Of a stretch of DNA of 64,000 nt, positions 1 to 9,061 are shown one piece after another. The position numbers were made by a program, and so were the translations under genes. Numbering within the stretch: position 1 is the first letter of the stretch; every line of letters begins with the position of its first letter. The notes beneath the pieces are model-generated. The model searched no databases, was not told where the DNA came from, and saw nothing but the letters and a program-made list of their open reading frames with translations. This DNA comes from Desulfoscipio gibsoniae DSM 7213 (GTDB lineage Bacteria; Bacillota; Desulfotomaculia; Desulfotomaculales; Desulfallaceae), in NCBI RefSeq assembly GCF_000233715.2, contig NC_021184.1:744001-808000 (forward strand), read 5' to 3'.

Positions 1-2
1 TT

Positions 3-1880
3 TGCGTAATGAGCGCCGTGGGAAGCGCTTTGTTTTTGTTGTATAATCATAACACTGTAAATAGTAAAAGTTATTACGATACCCATCAGTTTAAGAATGA
101 ATTTAGCACGCTGGTTAGTGATGCCGTAGAATATAATGTTAAACTGAAAAGTGAAGCAAATATAAAATCTTCGGGCGATGAAAAGGAGATTATTAATAAA
201 AATTTGCAGCGTTATTACTTTATTAAAAAGAAACTTACCGAATCAGTTAATTTCGCGTACTATTTAAAAAATACCAGTACGGGAGAAGCAGTCACCAATA
301 TTAAGTCCGGGGACGCGCTGGCTTTAATACAAAAACAACCTTCCGATGTATATTATAACCAGGGGACATTTGAATCAAATTTTTTAATTAGCACTGATAT
401 AATGCAAATGTTGGAGGGTACACAGTATGAGGTTTATGCTGCAGTTATTGAACCGTTAAAGCCGGGCGATGTGTTTTATGATGATTTCATGAGTTATTCT
501 GAAATTAAGGCATTATCAAATAATGTAACCATTTTATTGATAGCATCAATAATCTTAACAATCTTAGCCTTTATTTATCTGGTTATGGTCACGGGACGTC
601 GCGAGCCGGGGGGAGAAATAAACCTTTCATTTATTGACAGGTTGTATACCGATGTGTATACTATGGTGGTGTTTTTTGCCGCGTTAATTTCAATAGCCAT
701 CGTAGCGCAGATTTCATATTTATTTCCCGTAGAATTAATTGTTATGGCACTGATTTTTGGTATAGATGTATTGATAGGTTTATCCTATGTCCTGTCCATG
801 ATCAGGCAGATAAAATGCGGGCAACTTTTCAGAAACACATTGATTTATAAAATCTTGGACTTATGCTTTAATGGAAAAACTTTTAAATCCTGGGCATTGC
901 TGCTGCTTTTGGGTTATGGGTTGGTAAACGGCATTTTATTTGCGATAACTGCCGCTTCTGGTGATGGGGGATTTTTTATTTTTCTCTTTTTAATAATCCC
1001 CTTTAACGTTGCCGCTATTTATTTTGCAGCCAAGGCACTTTTGTCCCTGTCGCAGATCATGGAGGCTGTCAAAGAAATATCAGCGGGCAATTTAGACTAT
1101 GCGTTGGATAACTCTAAAATATCTGTTGCCTTTGCTGATTTTACAAAAGACATCCAAAGCATTCAGGGGGGATTGAAAACAGCTGTTGCCGAGGCCGTTA
1201 AGGGGGAACGGATGAAAACCGACCTTATTGCCAATGTGTCCCATGATTTAAAAACGCCGCTAACCTCGGTCATCAACTATGTTGACTTGCTTAAGCAGGA
1301 GGATTTAGACAACGAAAAGGCCAATCAATATCTCTGTATTCTGGAAGAAAAGTCTGCCAGATTAAAACAGCTGATTGAGGATTTAATTGAAGCAAGCAAG
1401 GCTTCCAGCGGGAATCTTGCAGTAAGCGCGGAAAAAGTTGACTTGCATGAGCTGGTTATGCAGGCGTGCGGTGAGTATGAGGAGAAAATAAAAAAGGCGG
1501 AACTGGATGTTCATATTTCAGCAGATAAAACATTAATATCAGCAGACGGGAAACATATGTGGCGTATAGTTGAGAACCTTTTATCCAATGTAGTGAAGTA
1601 CTCACTACCCCATACCAGAGTATATATTAATGTTGCTGAAAGTCATCCCTATGGCGTATTAATAGTAAAAAACATATCCGCTAACCCCCTCGATATCCCG
1701 CCTGAACAACTGACTGAACGTTTTGTCCGGGGGGACGTATCAAGGACAACGGAGGGATCAGGCCTGGGCCTCTCCATTGCCCAAAGCTTGACCAATATAC
1801 AGGGGGGCAGGTTTAAAATAGAAATTGACGGCGATCTATTCAAAGTGACCGTAGAAATGCCCCTGTGGGAGAAGCAATAG
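3..1880 (+). CDS. Sensor histidine kinase, 5'-truncated by window edge
   Basis: Membrane sensor kinase that would autophosphorylate on histidine and pass the phosphate to a response regulator probably encoded upstream of the window. The frame is open to the first bases and the first residues look like the second half of a membrane helix, so the true start is outside; the first internal ATG is at 9. After an extracytoplasmic stretch come several hydrophobic segments (about residues 175-195, 215-265, 295-345), then a DHp helix with the phospho-acceptor motif NVSHDLKTPLT near residue 409. The ATP-binding domain follows: N box (ENLLSNVVKYS, about 520) and a GSGLGLSIA box (about 583). The usual DxGxG box is replaced by a VKNISANPL stretch, as in a known VanS-like subgroup. 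Ligand unknown. Confidence 0.9.
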   Translation, partial: CVMSAVGSALFLLYNHNTVNSKSYYDTHQFKNEFSTLVSDAVEYNVKLKSEANIKSSGDEKEIINKNLQRYYFIKKKLTESVNFAYYLKNTSTGEAVTNIKSGDALALIQKQPSDVYYNQGTFESNFLISTDIMQMLEGTQYEVYAAVIEPLKPGDVFYDDFMSYSEIKALSNNVTILLIASIILTILAFIYLVMVTGRREPGGEINLSFIDRLYTDVYTMVVFFAALISIAIVAQISYLFPVELIVMALIFGIDVLIGLSYVLSMIRQIKCGQLFRNTLIYKILDLCFNGKTFKSWALLLLLGYGLVNGILFAITAASGDGGFFIFLFLIIPFNVAAIYFAAKALLSLSQIMEAVKEISAGNLDYALDNSKISVAFADFTKDIQSIQGGLKTAVAEAVKGERMKTDLIANVSHDLKTPLTSVINYVDLLKQEDLDNEKANQYLCILEEKSARLKQLIEDLIEASKASSGNLAVSAEKVDLHELVMQACGEYEEKIKKAELDVHISADKTLISADGKHMWRIVENLLSNVVKYSLPHTRVYINVAESHPYGVLIVKNISANPLDIPPEQLTERFVRGDVSRTTEGSGLGLSIAQSLTNIQGGRFKIEIDGDLFKVTVEMPLWEKQ

Positions 1881-1986
1881 GGAATACCTGGGAAGGCATT
1901 GGGATTACGGAGTACAAATTATGCAATTGGCCCTATCATTGGATACATAGGTATAAAAAAAACAAAGTCAATTAGGAAGGTGCCAA

Positions 1987-2814
1987 ATGGATATATGGGT
2001 TATGTTTGTTGCACTGGTTCTAGGTATGGTTGAAGGTCTTACGGAGTTCGCCCCAATTTCGTCCACCGGCCACATGATAATTGTGGATGATATTTTACTC
2101 CATTCAAAGGAATTGTTTTCAGCATCAACCGCCAATACCTTTAAAGTAGTTATCCAACTTGGTTCTATTTTAGCTGTGGTTGTTGTGTTTAAGGCCCGAT
2201 TTATGGACTTGTTGGGTCTTAGAAAGGGTGTTTCTGATGATCAATTGCATACTAAAAAGTTAAGCTTAAAACATGTTTTTGTAGGTTTAATCCCAGCTGC
2301 TTTGCTGGGATTCTTGTTTGAGGATTATATTGATAAATACTTATTTTCTATCCAAACAGTTATTATTGGCCTTGTACTGGGAGCAATACTCATGCTTATA
2401 GCGGATTGGTATCGTCCCAAAGCATCGAAAATTGAAACGGTGGATCAGATAACATATAAACAAGCCTTGGGAATGGGACTGTTTCAGTGTATTGGATTAT
2501 GGCCGGGTTTTTCCCGCTCCGGGTCTACCATTTCCGGTGGGGTCTTGCTTGGCATGAATCACCGCGCTGCAGCTGATTTTACATTTATTATGGCCGTGCC
2601 TGTGATGCTGGGGGCAAGTGGATTATCCCTTATTAAGAACTGGCAATATTTTACCATAGATGCTCTGCCGTTTTTTATTCTTGGTTTTATTAGCGCCTTC
2701 TTATTTGCACTGCTTTCTATACGGTTCTTTTTGAAATTAATTAACCGGATTAAGTTAGTTCCCTTTGCCATTTACCGTATATTGCTGGCAACCTTAATTT
2801 ACGTCCTTTATTGA
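1987..2814 (+). CDS. uppP: Undecaprenyl-diphosphatase UppP (BacA family)
   Basis: Integral membrane phosphatase that converts undecaprenyl diphosphate to the monophosphate, recycling the lipid carrier of peptidoglycan synthesis; members can confer bacitracin resistance. The 275 residues match the family length. Both family signatures are visible: EGLTEFAPISSTGH at residues 16-29 and PGFSRSGS near residue 173. The chain is almost entirely hydrophobic with a short charged loop near residue 75. The start ATG follows GGAAGGTGCCAA. It lies 106 bp after the sensor kinase; VanS-like kinases beside bacA genes often respond to cell-wall antibiotics, so a bacitracin-type response is a reasonable inference. 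Confidence 0.95.
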   Translation: MDIWVMFVALVLGMVEGLTEFAPISSTGHMIIVDDILLHSKELFSASTANTFKVVIQLGSILAVVVVFKARFMDLLGLRKGVSDDQLHTKKLSLKHVFVGLIPAALLGFLFEDYIDKYLFSIQTVIIGLVLGAILMLIADWYRPKASKIETVDQITYKQALGMGLFQCIGLWPGFSRSGSTISGGVLLGMNHRAAADFTFIMAVPVMLGASGLSLIKNWQYFTIDALPFFILGFISAFLFALLSIRFFLKLINRIKLVPFAIYRILLATLIYVLY

Positions 2815-2873
2815 AGCAAGGGTGAAGCAAGGGGACGGTTCTTTTGCAAGCGGGAGAACCGTTCCATGCTTTC
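2813..2873. repeat. Palindromic intergenic repeat, copy 1
   Basis: Overlaps the uppP stop. Contains GAAGCAAGGGGACGGTTCT and the inverted half AGAACCGTTCC around a 12-base loop. Related copies occur near 8804, 13055, 15089, 17221, 17288, 22502, 37031 and 62041, always between genes. Confidence 0.75.
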
Positions 2874-3006
2874 GTCAAAAAAGTTATTTATTTTTCGCCA
2901 AAAAAGTAGTAGAATTAATTAAATAACTAAGAGGCATGAAGCCTTTTGAAGATTTATATACGGTTGACCGGTCACAGCAATTGCATTATCCAATAATTAG
3001 ATCAAG

Positions 3007-3048
3007 AAGATCTAGCCCTGGGGGAAGAGGGCTTGATCTTTTTTGCTT
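3007..3048 (+). terminator. Intrinsic terminator in the leader of the nickel/cobalt operon
   Basis: Arms 3007-3019 and 3028-3040 pair over 13 positions with one T-T mismatch, followed by TTTTGCTTTT. The hairpin ends only about 10 bases before the ribosome-binding site (AAGGAGG) of the lipoprotein gene and follows no gene closely on this strand. It is therefore more likely an attenuator than the end of uppP transcription. A perfect 10-bp palindrome TGACCGGTCA lies about 30 bases upstream (roughly 2967-2976). Confidence 0.8.
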
Positions 3049-3062
3049 TTAAGGAGGAAAAA

Positions 3063-3908
3063 ATGAAGAAAATTGTTAGTTTAGCTGTTGCGACTTTGTT
3101 AATGTTTTTAGTGTTTGCCATTTCCGGCTGTGGTTCCAGCGCTACAGATGAAACGGGCCAACAGGCGCAGCAGGGTGAGCAAAAAACCGGAACGCTGCAG
3201 TTTACAGCTAATGGTGAAGATTTTGTACGGCAAGGTTTTGTATCCAAGGATGGATGGGCCATTAACTTTGACCATGTTTACGTTAATCTCTCCGACGTTA
3301 CCGCTTATCAATCTGAACCTCCCTATGACGCGCATGTGGGCGGTGAAGTGATTGCGCAAAACAAAGTCTCATTGCCGGGAATACATACCGTGGACCTAGC
3401 CCAGGGCGATGAAAACGCAGCTCCCATCCTGGTGGGCAAAGCCGGGGACGCTGTGGCAGGGCATTATAATGCTGTATCGTGGAAAATGACCAGGGCGGCT
3501 GAAGGTCCCGCCAAGGGTTACAGCCTGGTAGTAACGGGCACTGCGGAAAAAGAAGGACAAACTGTTAGTTTTACTATTAAAGACGAGCAAGAGTATCATT
3601 ATACGGGTGGCGACTATGTTGGGGACGAGCGTAAAGGCGTATTGCAAGAGGGTGGCACAGCGGATGTGGAGATGACCTTCCACTTTGACCATATCTTCGG
3701 TGATGCCGATACACCGTTGGAGGACGAGTTGAATACAGGAGCGCCGGGCTTTGAGCCATTTGCTTCTTTAGCCCAAGAGGGCCGGGTTGATGTAGATATG
3801 GCTGCCCTGGAAAGCATGCTTGCACCTGCAGACCTTGAAAAATTGCAGGACATGCTGCCCACGCTGGGCCATGTGGGTGAAGGCCACTGCCATGTAGAGA
3901 AGTTTTAA
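3063..3908 (+). CDS. Lipoprotein heading the nickel/cobalt ECF transporter operon
   Basis: Predicted exported lipoprotein of 281 residues with a lipobox (FAISGC, lipidated Cys23) after a 22-residue signal. The start ATG follows AAGGAGGAAAAA; an upstream in-frame start at 3033 would lie inside the terminator stem and is rejected. After a short Gln/Gly-rich linker comes a beta-rich domain. The C-terminus ends in HVGEGHCHVEKF, whose His/Cys cluster could bind metal. The gene precedes nikL/cbiM/cbiQ/cbiO in the same direction, so a surface metal-capture or accessory role is inferred. I do not recognise the fold with certainty; a DUF4382-like domain is possible. Confidence 0.75.
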   Translation: MKKIVSLAVATLLMFLVFAISGCGSSATDETGQQAQQGEQKTGTLQFTANGEDFVRQGFVSKDGWAINFDHVYVNLSDVTAYQSEPPYDAHVGGEVIAQNKVSLPGIHTVDLAQGDENAAPILVGKAGDAVAGHYNAVSWKMTRAAEGPAKGYSLVVTGTAEKEGQTVSFTIKDEQEYHYTGGDYVGDERKGVLQEGGTADVEMTFHFDHIFGDADTPLEDELNTGAPGFEPFASLAQEGRVDVDMAALESMLAPADLEKLQDMLPTLGHVGEGHCHVEKF

Positions 3909-4037
3909 TCATTACTGCTACCTATTCCCGCCGTATCCGGTCCGCCGTAACCGGTGGGAATAGGTATACTTGCTAGTTATTCAAAGGCCACCGGTGAGGG
4001 TTGTTACCTAAAATCCGTTATAACGAGGAGCATTACT

Positions 4038-4484
4038 ATGATAAACAGGATAAAATTGTTTGTTTCCATTCTCGCTGTGTCTTTGCTGGTTTGGCCTGCC
4101 GCGGCTTTTGCCCACGGCGTCGACATTAACTATCAAACCAAAACAGCTGTGGAGATAGAGGCCAAATACGATACCGGTCAGCCGGTAAGCGAGGGTCAGG
4201 TTACTGTGTATGCTCCTGATAACCCCGCCAAGCCCTGGACTACCGGTAAGGCAGATGAAAATGGGCGTTACATATTCACCCCCGACCCAGCAAAACCCGG
4301 CACCTGGGACGTGCAGGTTCGCCTTGCCGGGCATGGCGGTATGGTGCCTGTTCCCGTTGGCGTTGACAGCGATGTGGCTGCTGCGGGCACAGGTTACACC
4401 ACCATGCAGATAGTGCTCATGTCCGCCTGTGTAATCTGGGGACTGGTGGGTACCGCGTTATACTTTGCGAGGAGGAAAAATTAA
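4038..4484 (+). CDS. NikL/CbiL-like accessory protein of a nickel/cobalt ECF transporter
   Basis: Small exported, C-terminally anchored protein of 148 residues. The start at 4038 has GAGGAG upstream and gives a clean signal peptide cleaved after AFA (residue 25), leaving a mature N-terminus beginning His-Gly. A soluble beta-sandwich resembling carboxypeptidase-regulatory-like domains follows (about 30-115), then one membrane helix (about 121-142) and a RRKN tail. This architecture matches the NikL/CbiL component that replaces CbiN in many group-I ECF nickel transporters. Its stop codon shares one base with the cbiM start, indicating translational coupling. Nickel is favoured over cobalt by the NikL-like partner, but this is inference. 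Confidence 0.75.
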   Translation: MINRIKLFVSILAVSLLVWPAAAFAHGVDINYQTKTAVEIEAKYDTGQPVSEGQVTVYAPDNPAKPWTTGKADENGRYIFTPDPAKPGTWDVQVRLAGHGGMVPVPVGVDSDVAAAGTGYTTMQIVLMSACVIWGLVGTALYFARRKN

Positions 4485-5122
4485 TGCATATACCCGATGG
4501 TATTTTGCCTGCCACTGTGTGCCTGGGCGGTTATGCCACCGCCGGGGCCGCTACCTGGTATGCGCTGCGGAAAATTAGCCGTCAGGGCAACCCGCGTGAG
4601 GGCATTCCCAAAGCTTCTCTGTTAACCGCGGCTTTTTTGGTGGCATCATGGATTCATATACCCATCCCTCCGGCCAGTGTTCATCTGGTGCTTAACGGCC
4701 TCTTGGGCGCGGTGCTTGGTTACTTTGCCATGCCGGCGATACTGATCGGGCTTTTCTTTCAGGCGGTACTGTTCCAGCACGGCGGTCTGACAACGCTTGG
4801 TGTAAACGCCACGGTAATGGGGGTGACGGCTTTACTGGCCCACCAAATCTTCCAATTGCGCAAAGTTATCGGTGCGGGCAACCGCACGGTGCTTGCGGTA
4901 TGCGGGTTTATAGCCGGGGCCGGGGGCATTGCCCTGGCGACGGTTGCCGTATTTACAATTCTATTCAGCACTATACCGGCTCACCTGGATGTGCAGGCGG
5001 AGCGGGCCAGCATTTATGCGCTGACCCTGGCGCATGTTCCCCTGGCGATTATCGAGGGAATTTTTACCGCCATGTTGGTTTTGTTTTTGCAAAAAGTAAA
5101 ACCCGATGTTTTGGAGGGCTGA
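4484..5122 (+). CDS. cbiM: CbiM/NikM substrate-binding membrane component
   Basis: Substrate-specificity (S) component of an energy-coupling-factor importer for Ni2+ or Co2+. The N-terminus reads MHIPDGILP. In the family, the N-terminal Met1-His2 segment inserts into the membrane and forms the metal site, so the start at 4484 is secure; GAGGAGG lies just upstream. The 212 residues form about six membrane helices, including a conserved PPASVHLVLNG segment near residue 63 and an HGG(L)TTLG loop near residue 100. It overlaps the preceding stop by one base and is three bases from cbiQ. Confidence 0.93.
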   Translation: MHIPDGILPATVCLGGYATAGAATWYALRKISRQGNPREGIPKASLLTAAFLVASWIHIPIPPASVHLVLNGLLGAVLGYFAMPAILIGLFFQAVLFQHGGLTTLGVNATVMGVTALLAHQIFQLRKVIGAGNRTVLAVCGFIAGAGGIALATVAVFTILFSTIPAHLDVQAERASIYALTLAHVPLAIIEGIFTAMLVLFLQKVKPDVLEG

Positions 5123-5125
5123 TAA

Positions 5126-5899
5126 ATGAATTTGCAGCTTGACCAGTATGCTTATATGGACACACCGGTACATCGCTGGGATCCGCGGTGCAAAATAATT
5201 GCCTTGATGGTGCTTATTTTTTCCTTTTCCTTTGTACAGGACCTGCGCCTGGTCCCCATAATGTTTGCCATTAGTATCATGCTGTACGCCTTTACCGGGC
5301 TGCCTTTGTCATTTTTGTCGGATAGGATGCGTATACCGGGCTTTTTTATAATTATGATGGGTCTGATGCTTCCTTTTATGTCCGGTCAAACCATACTCTG
5401 GCAGCTGGGACCCCTGGCGGTCAGGCAGGAAGGATGCCTGGATTTTCTTCTAATAGCCAGCAAATTCATTTGCATTTTGACAGTTAGCTTTGTAATCTTT
5501 GGCACCACGCCATTCCTTACCACTGTCAAGGCCATGCGTTCACTGGGCCTGCCCTTCATACTGGCGGATATGACACTCTTTGCCTACCGCTATCTTTTTG
5601 AGATCGGCAAGGATTTGAAAACCATGCAAACCTCCATGAAACTGCGGGGCTTTCGCAGCAGCCCGCGCAAAATGGCCACCCTTGCGGCACTGGCCGGGAC
5701 TATTTTAGTGCGCAGCTATGAGCAGTCGGACCGGGTTTATAAGGCTATGATATTGCGCGGTTACGGCCAGCCGGCCTCCTTTGAAGAAAATTTCCAACCC
5801 AACTATTCCCGCGGCTACGCCGGCCTGGTAGCTGTTATAATGATAGCTGTGGTTTTTGTAACAGCGGAATTACTATTGCATTCTCAAACGGGGGTATAA
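5126..5899 (+). CDS. cbiQ: CbiQ/EcfT energy-coupling transmembrane protein
   Basis: Transmembrane coupling (T) component that links the CbiM-type S component to the ATPase. The protein has 257 residues with hydrophobic segments in the first half and a cytoplasmic coupling region carrying the two family Arg-Gly signatures, KLRGF near residue 173 and ILRGYG near residue 209, which contact the ATPase. The start ATG follows GGAGGGCTGATAA, three bases after cbiM, so the operon is tightly packed. Confidence 0.92.
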   Translation: MNLQLDQYAYMDTPVHRWDPRCKIIALMVLIFSFSFVQDLRLVPIMFAISIMLYAFTGLPLSFLSDRMRIPGFFIIMMGLMLPFMSGQTILWQLGPLAVRQEGCLDFLLIASKFICILTVSFVIFGTTPFLTTVKAMRSLGLPFILADMTLFAYRYLFEIGKDLKTMQTSMKLRGFRSSPRKMATLAALAGTILVRSYEQSDRVYKAMILRGYGQPASFEENFQPNYSRGYAGLVAVIMIAVVFVTAELLLHSQTGV

Positions 5900-5906
5900 T
5901 CAATCG

Positions 5907-6698
5907 ATGAGCCACCATAACTTAAACCCTAAAACCTCCAGTCACGGGTCCACGGTGCCGGTGCTTGATATCTCCGAGTTGTCTTTTTATTATCCGGGCC
6001 GGCCGCCGGTGCTGGAAAAAATCAACTTGAAAATATGGCAGGGGGAAAGGGTAGGTATTATCGGTCCCAACGGGGCGGGGAAAACTACCTTTTTCATGCT
6101 TAACTGTGGAGTGATCAAACCTTCGTCAGGCCGGGTTCTTTTGTATGACAAGCCTGTAAAAACGGGGGAATTTCGCCCTGAATTGGGGATGATGTTTCAA
6201 AACCAGGACGACCAGTTGTTTTGCCCCTCGGTAAAAGATGACGTTGCCTTTGGCCCAACCAACATGGGGCTTGATAAAAGGGAGGTTGAGGCCAGGGTAC
6301 AGGAGGCCTTTACCGCCATCGGCATTGAGGAGCTGGCAGAGCGCCCCCCCCACCAGTTGTCGGGCGGCGAAAAGCGATTGGTGGCTCTGGCCGGGGTGCT
6401 GGCCATGCGCCCCAAGCTGGTCATCTATGATGAGCCCACTTCCAACCTGGACCTTCGCTACCGGCGCAGGTTAATAAATATTCTCAACGTTTCCGCCCAG
6501 GATGCCATGTTGATTGCTTCCCATGACCTGGAGTTTGTGTTGGAAGTATGTAGCCGGGTAATTCTTTTGGATAACGGTGCTGTGATTGCCGATGGCAACC
6601 CCAGCGATATAATGAGCGATGCCGCGCTCATGAACAAACATGGCCTGGAAAAACCCCACTCCCTGGTCCCTCATATGGAAAAGCATCATGCCCAGTAA
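5907..6698 (+). CDS. cbiO: CbiO/EcfA-type ABC transporter ATPase
   Basis: Nucleotide-binding subunit of the nickel/cobalt ECF importer; ATP hydrolysis drives uptake. Motifs in order: Walker A GPNGAGKTT (residues 53-61), Q-loop FQNQDDQLF, signature LSGGEKR (about 151), Walker B LVIYDEPTSN (about 171) and a switch histidine in ASHDLE. Length 263 is typical for CbiO. Start is eight bases after the cbiQ stop. A single ATPase gene is present, so a homodimer is expected, as in group-I systems. Confidence 0.94.
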   Translation: MSHHNLNPKTSSHGSTVPVLDISELSFYYPGRPPVLEKINLKIWQGERVGIIGPNGAGKTTFFMLNCGVIKPSSGRVLLYDKPVKTGEFRPELGMMFQNQDDQLFCPSVKDDVAFGPTNMGLDKREVEARVQEAFTAIGIEELAERPPHQLSGGEKRLVALAGVLAMRPKLVIYDEPTSNLDLRYRRRLINILNVSAQDAMLIASHDLEFVLEVCSRVILLDNGAVIADGNPSDIMSDAALMNKHGLEKPHSLVPHMEKHHAQ

Positions 6699-6733
6699 GT
6701 GTAGTGGAAGGTTGCTCTTTTCAAATTTACCTA

Positions 6734-6762
6734 TTGACATCCACGTATAGAGCTGGTAAAAT
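6734..6762 (+). promoter_or_regulatory. Sigma-A-type promoter of the leuA T-box transcript
   Basis: TTGACA at 6734-6739, 17-base spacer, TAAAAT at 6757-6762; transcription would start just before the T-box stem I. Confidence 0.75.
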
Positions 6763-6774
6763 CAACAATTATAT

Positions 6775-7065
6775 TTCAAAATGACAATGACAGGGAATAG
6801 TAAGTGGTTTTTGCCGGTTCAGAGAGCCGCCGGTTGGTGCGAGGCGGTCAGTGGCACATCGCCGAACTCTCCCTTGAGTTGCCGGTCGAAATCCTTGGGG
6901 ATAGTAGGTCCGGACGGGGTCTTCCGCCGTTAAAAGGAAGGGGGTATCGGATTTTATCAATCCCGTATCCTTTAAGAGAGAGCGGCTTAGTGCCGTTAAT
7001 TTGAGTGGTACCACGGAGGCAAACCCTTCGTCTCATATGTTGAGGCGAGGGGTTTTTAATTTTTT
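6775..7065 (+). ncRNA. T-box leader, probable leucine specifier (CTC)
   Basis: tRNA-sensing leader. Seen in order: a stem I region opening with AGTAAGTGG, a specifier-loop segment GCCGAACTCTCC in which CTC (6867-6869, Leu) follows the usual GAA, a conserved GGAAGGGGG segment, the T-box sequence GAGTGGTACCACGG (about 7003-7016), and a terminator (CCCTTCGTCTC / GAGGCGAGGGG plus T-run, 7022-7065). The downstream gene is 2-isopropylmalate synthase, which fits Leu control: uncharged tRNA-Leu would favour antitermination. Confidence 0.92.
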
Positions 7066-7182
7066 ACAAGGGGGTGGTGGTGCGATGGAACCTGACCTTG
7101 GTGATCTTACCAGCGGTAGCGAACAATGTCAGCTAAACCAATTAAACCAACTAAACCAATTAAATCTAGGAGGAGATTATAA

Positions 7183-8751
7183 ATGCGCAGGCTCTATGTA
7201 TTCGATACTACCCTCAGGGATGGAGAACAGTCACTTGGCATAACACTAAATGTTCATGAGAAAATTGAAATAGCAAATCAGCTGGTCAAACTTGGCGTGG
7301 ATGTCATCGAGGCTGGTTTTCCGGCTTCATCGCCGGGAGATTTGGAATCGGTGCGCACGCTGGCCCGGGAACTGAAAGGTGTGATAGTATGCGGCCTTTC
7401 CCGGGCGGTGGAGTATGATATAGACTGCTGCGCCGAGTCGCTGCGGGAGGCCGAGTACCCGAGGATTCACACCGGTATAGCGGTATCCCCGGTGCATATG
7501 GAGCAAAAGCTGAAGCTTTCCCCCGACCAGGTGGTGGAAGCTGCGGTGGCGGCGGTAAAGCATGCCAAAAAATACGTGAGTGACGTTGAATTTTACGCCG
7601 AGGATGCTTTTCGCAGTGAACTCCCCTTCCTGGCCCGGGTTTTGGAGCAGGTTATAGCAGCCGGGGCCACAGTGGTCAATATACCGGACACAGTCGGTTA
7701 TGCCACCCCCTGGGAATACGCTGAAATGGTCAAATATGTCAAAAACCATGTCAGTAATATCGATAAGGCCGTGGTGAGCATACACTGTCACAACGACCTG
7801 GGAATGGCTACCGCCAACTCTGTGGCGGGGATCATGGCCGGGGCAGGCCAGGTGGAGGGCACAATCAACGGCATAGGGGAGCGGGCCGGCAATACCTCAC
7901 TGGAGGAAGTAGTCATGGCCATTTATACCCAGCGTAGCCGCTACGGGATCGAAACCGGGGTGAACACCCGGGAAATTTCCGCCACCAGCAGGCTGGTGTC
8001 CAGGATTACCGGCGTGCCGGTGCCCGCCCATAAGGCCATAGTGGGGGGCAATGCCTTTATGCATGCCTCCGGCATTCACCAGGACGGTGTATTAAAAGAG
8101 AGGACTACTTATGAAATAATCAACCCGGAAGTGGTGGGGGTGCCCAAGAACAGGATTGTTTTAAGCGCCAGGTCAGGCAGGCATGCCTTCAGACACAGGT
8201 TGGAGGAATTGGGCTATTATCCGGAACAGGAAAACCTGGAGACCCTGTATCAAAGCTTTTTGCAACTGGCCGATCAAAAGGGGGAAGTTTTCGACCAGGA
8301 TTTACACGCTCTTATGGGGGATAGCGTTTCGGAAGGCAGCAATATTAATATAAATAATATTTCTGTAACCACTGCCGGGGCTTCCAGGGCGACCGCCACA
8401 GTTACCCTTGAACTGGACGGTAATATGACCACGGATGCCGCCTGCGGCAACGGACCGGTGGACGCTGTTATCAGAGCCATTGACCGTCTGGTGGGTGAGC
8501 CCGTGACTCTGGAAGATTATACTTTACAGTCCGTCAGCCGGGGCAAGGAGGCCCTGGGCGAGGCCACGGTAAAGGTGCGCTGTGCCGATGGAGTACTGGT
8601 AGTGGGCAGGGGTATCAGCACTGATGTTATCGAGGCCAGCGCCAGAGCATACATTAATGCTTTGGTTAAGGTAAAAAGAATGGCTGAAGGAATCAACAGG
8701 CCGGCCTATGCCGCCATTGCTGATGAAGTTTCAGTGTTTACTAACCTCTGA
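7183..8751 (+). CDS. leuA: 2-isopropylmalate synthase
   Basis: Condenses acetyl-CoA with 2-oxoisovalerate to 2-isopropylmalate, the first committed step of leucine biosynthesis. The protein has 522 residues. The catalytic TIM barrel shows TTLRDGEQS (residues 9-17), metal-binding HCHND (about 202) and the family signature HASGIHQDG (about 294). A C-terminal LeuA-dimer regulatory domain (about 390-515) is present, so leucine feedback inhibition is expected. The start ATG follows AGGAGGAGATTATAA. A leucine T-box leader precedes it. No other leu genes lie nearby, and citramalate synthase is a less likely alternative because of the Leu-type leader. Confidence 0.92.
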   Translation: MRRLYVFDTTLRDGEQSLGITLNVHEKIEIANQLVKLGVDVIEAGFPASSPGDLESVRTLARELKGVIVCGLSRAVEYDIDCCAESLREAEYPRIHTGIAVSPVHMEQKLKLSPDQVVEAAVAAVKHAKKYVSDVEFYAEDAFRSELPFLARVLEQVIAAGATVVNIPDTVGYATPWEYAEMVKYVKNHVSNIDKAVVSIHCHNDLGMATANSVAGIMAGAGQVEGTINGIGERAGNTSLEEVVMAIYTQRSRYGIETGVNTREISATSRLVSRITGVPVPAHKAIVGGNAFMHASGIHQDGVLKERTTYEIINPEVVGVPKNRIVLSARSGRHAFRHRLEELGYYPEQENLETLYQSFLQLADQKGEVFDQDLHALMGDSVSEGSNININNISVTTAGASRATATVTLELDGNMTTDAACGNGPVDAVIRAIDRLVGEPVTLEDYTLQSVSRGKEALGEATVKVRCADGVLVVGRGISTDVIEASARAYINALVKVKRMAEGINRPAYAAIADEVSVFTNL

Positions 8752-8803
8752 TTTCGCAACACTTATGAAGAAAGATTTTTTCAATTATAGTCGGGAAGAT
8801 CTT

Positions 8804-8846
8804 GAAAGCAAGGGGCAAGTATAGTCGCGATTCCCTTGCTTTCCCC
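8804..8846. repeat. Palindromic intergenic repeat, divergent copy
   Basis: GAAAGCAAGGGG and CCCTTGCTTTCCCC form an inverted pair around a 17-base centre. It resembles the GAAGCAAGGGG family and may also act as a transcription terminator after leuA. Confidence 0.55.
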
Positions 8847-8923
8847 ATGTCAGTGGTTGTTAATATAAGTTCCAATGCAGCAATAAATATTCTACATAAG
8901 TCTAAAGCATCATAGTTCAAAAA

Positions 8924-9061
8924 ACTGTGCCGCTGGGACGGCGGTCACATGCCTGGGGAGCTAGGTTGCAGTAAGGACCTACTATGAACCAGGAAACTCC
9001 GTAACTTTGTTTTGCTCATGGAAGCCCCTTCCTGAGCGGAGCGAAGGGAGGGGTAGTTCAC
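8924..9061 (+). ncRNA. Orphan IS605-type right end / omega-RNA-like scaffold
   Basis: A stretch resembling the 3' end of a TnpB-associated element: a possible tnpB C-terminal remnant (about 8924-8972), a structured segment, then a hairpin whose arms include CCCCTTC and GAAGGGAGGGG, ending in GGTAGTTCAC at 9052-9061. In TnpB elements the omega RNA ends with this type of hairpin, and the guide starts right after it. No tnpA or tnpB open frame accompanies it. The rest of the 500-bp leuA-dinG gap holds nothing else I can name. Confidence 0.5.

Noticed and set aside
2900-3060. Cobalamin or NiCo riboswitch before the nickel/cobalt operon
   Set aside because: No B12-box (GCCACTG) or NiCo core was found; only a terminator and a small palindrome are supported.
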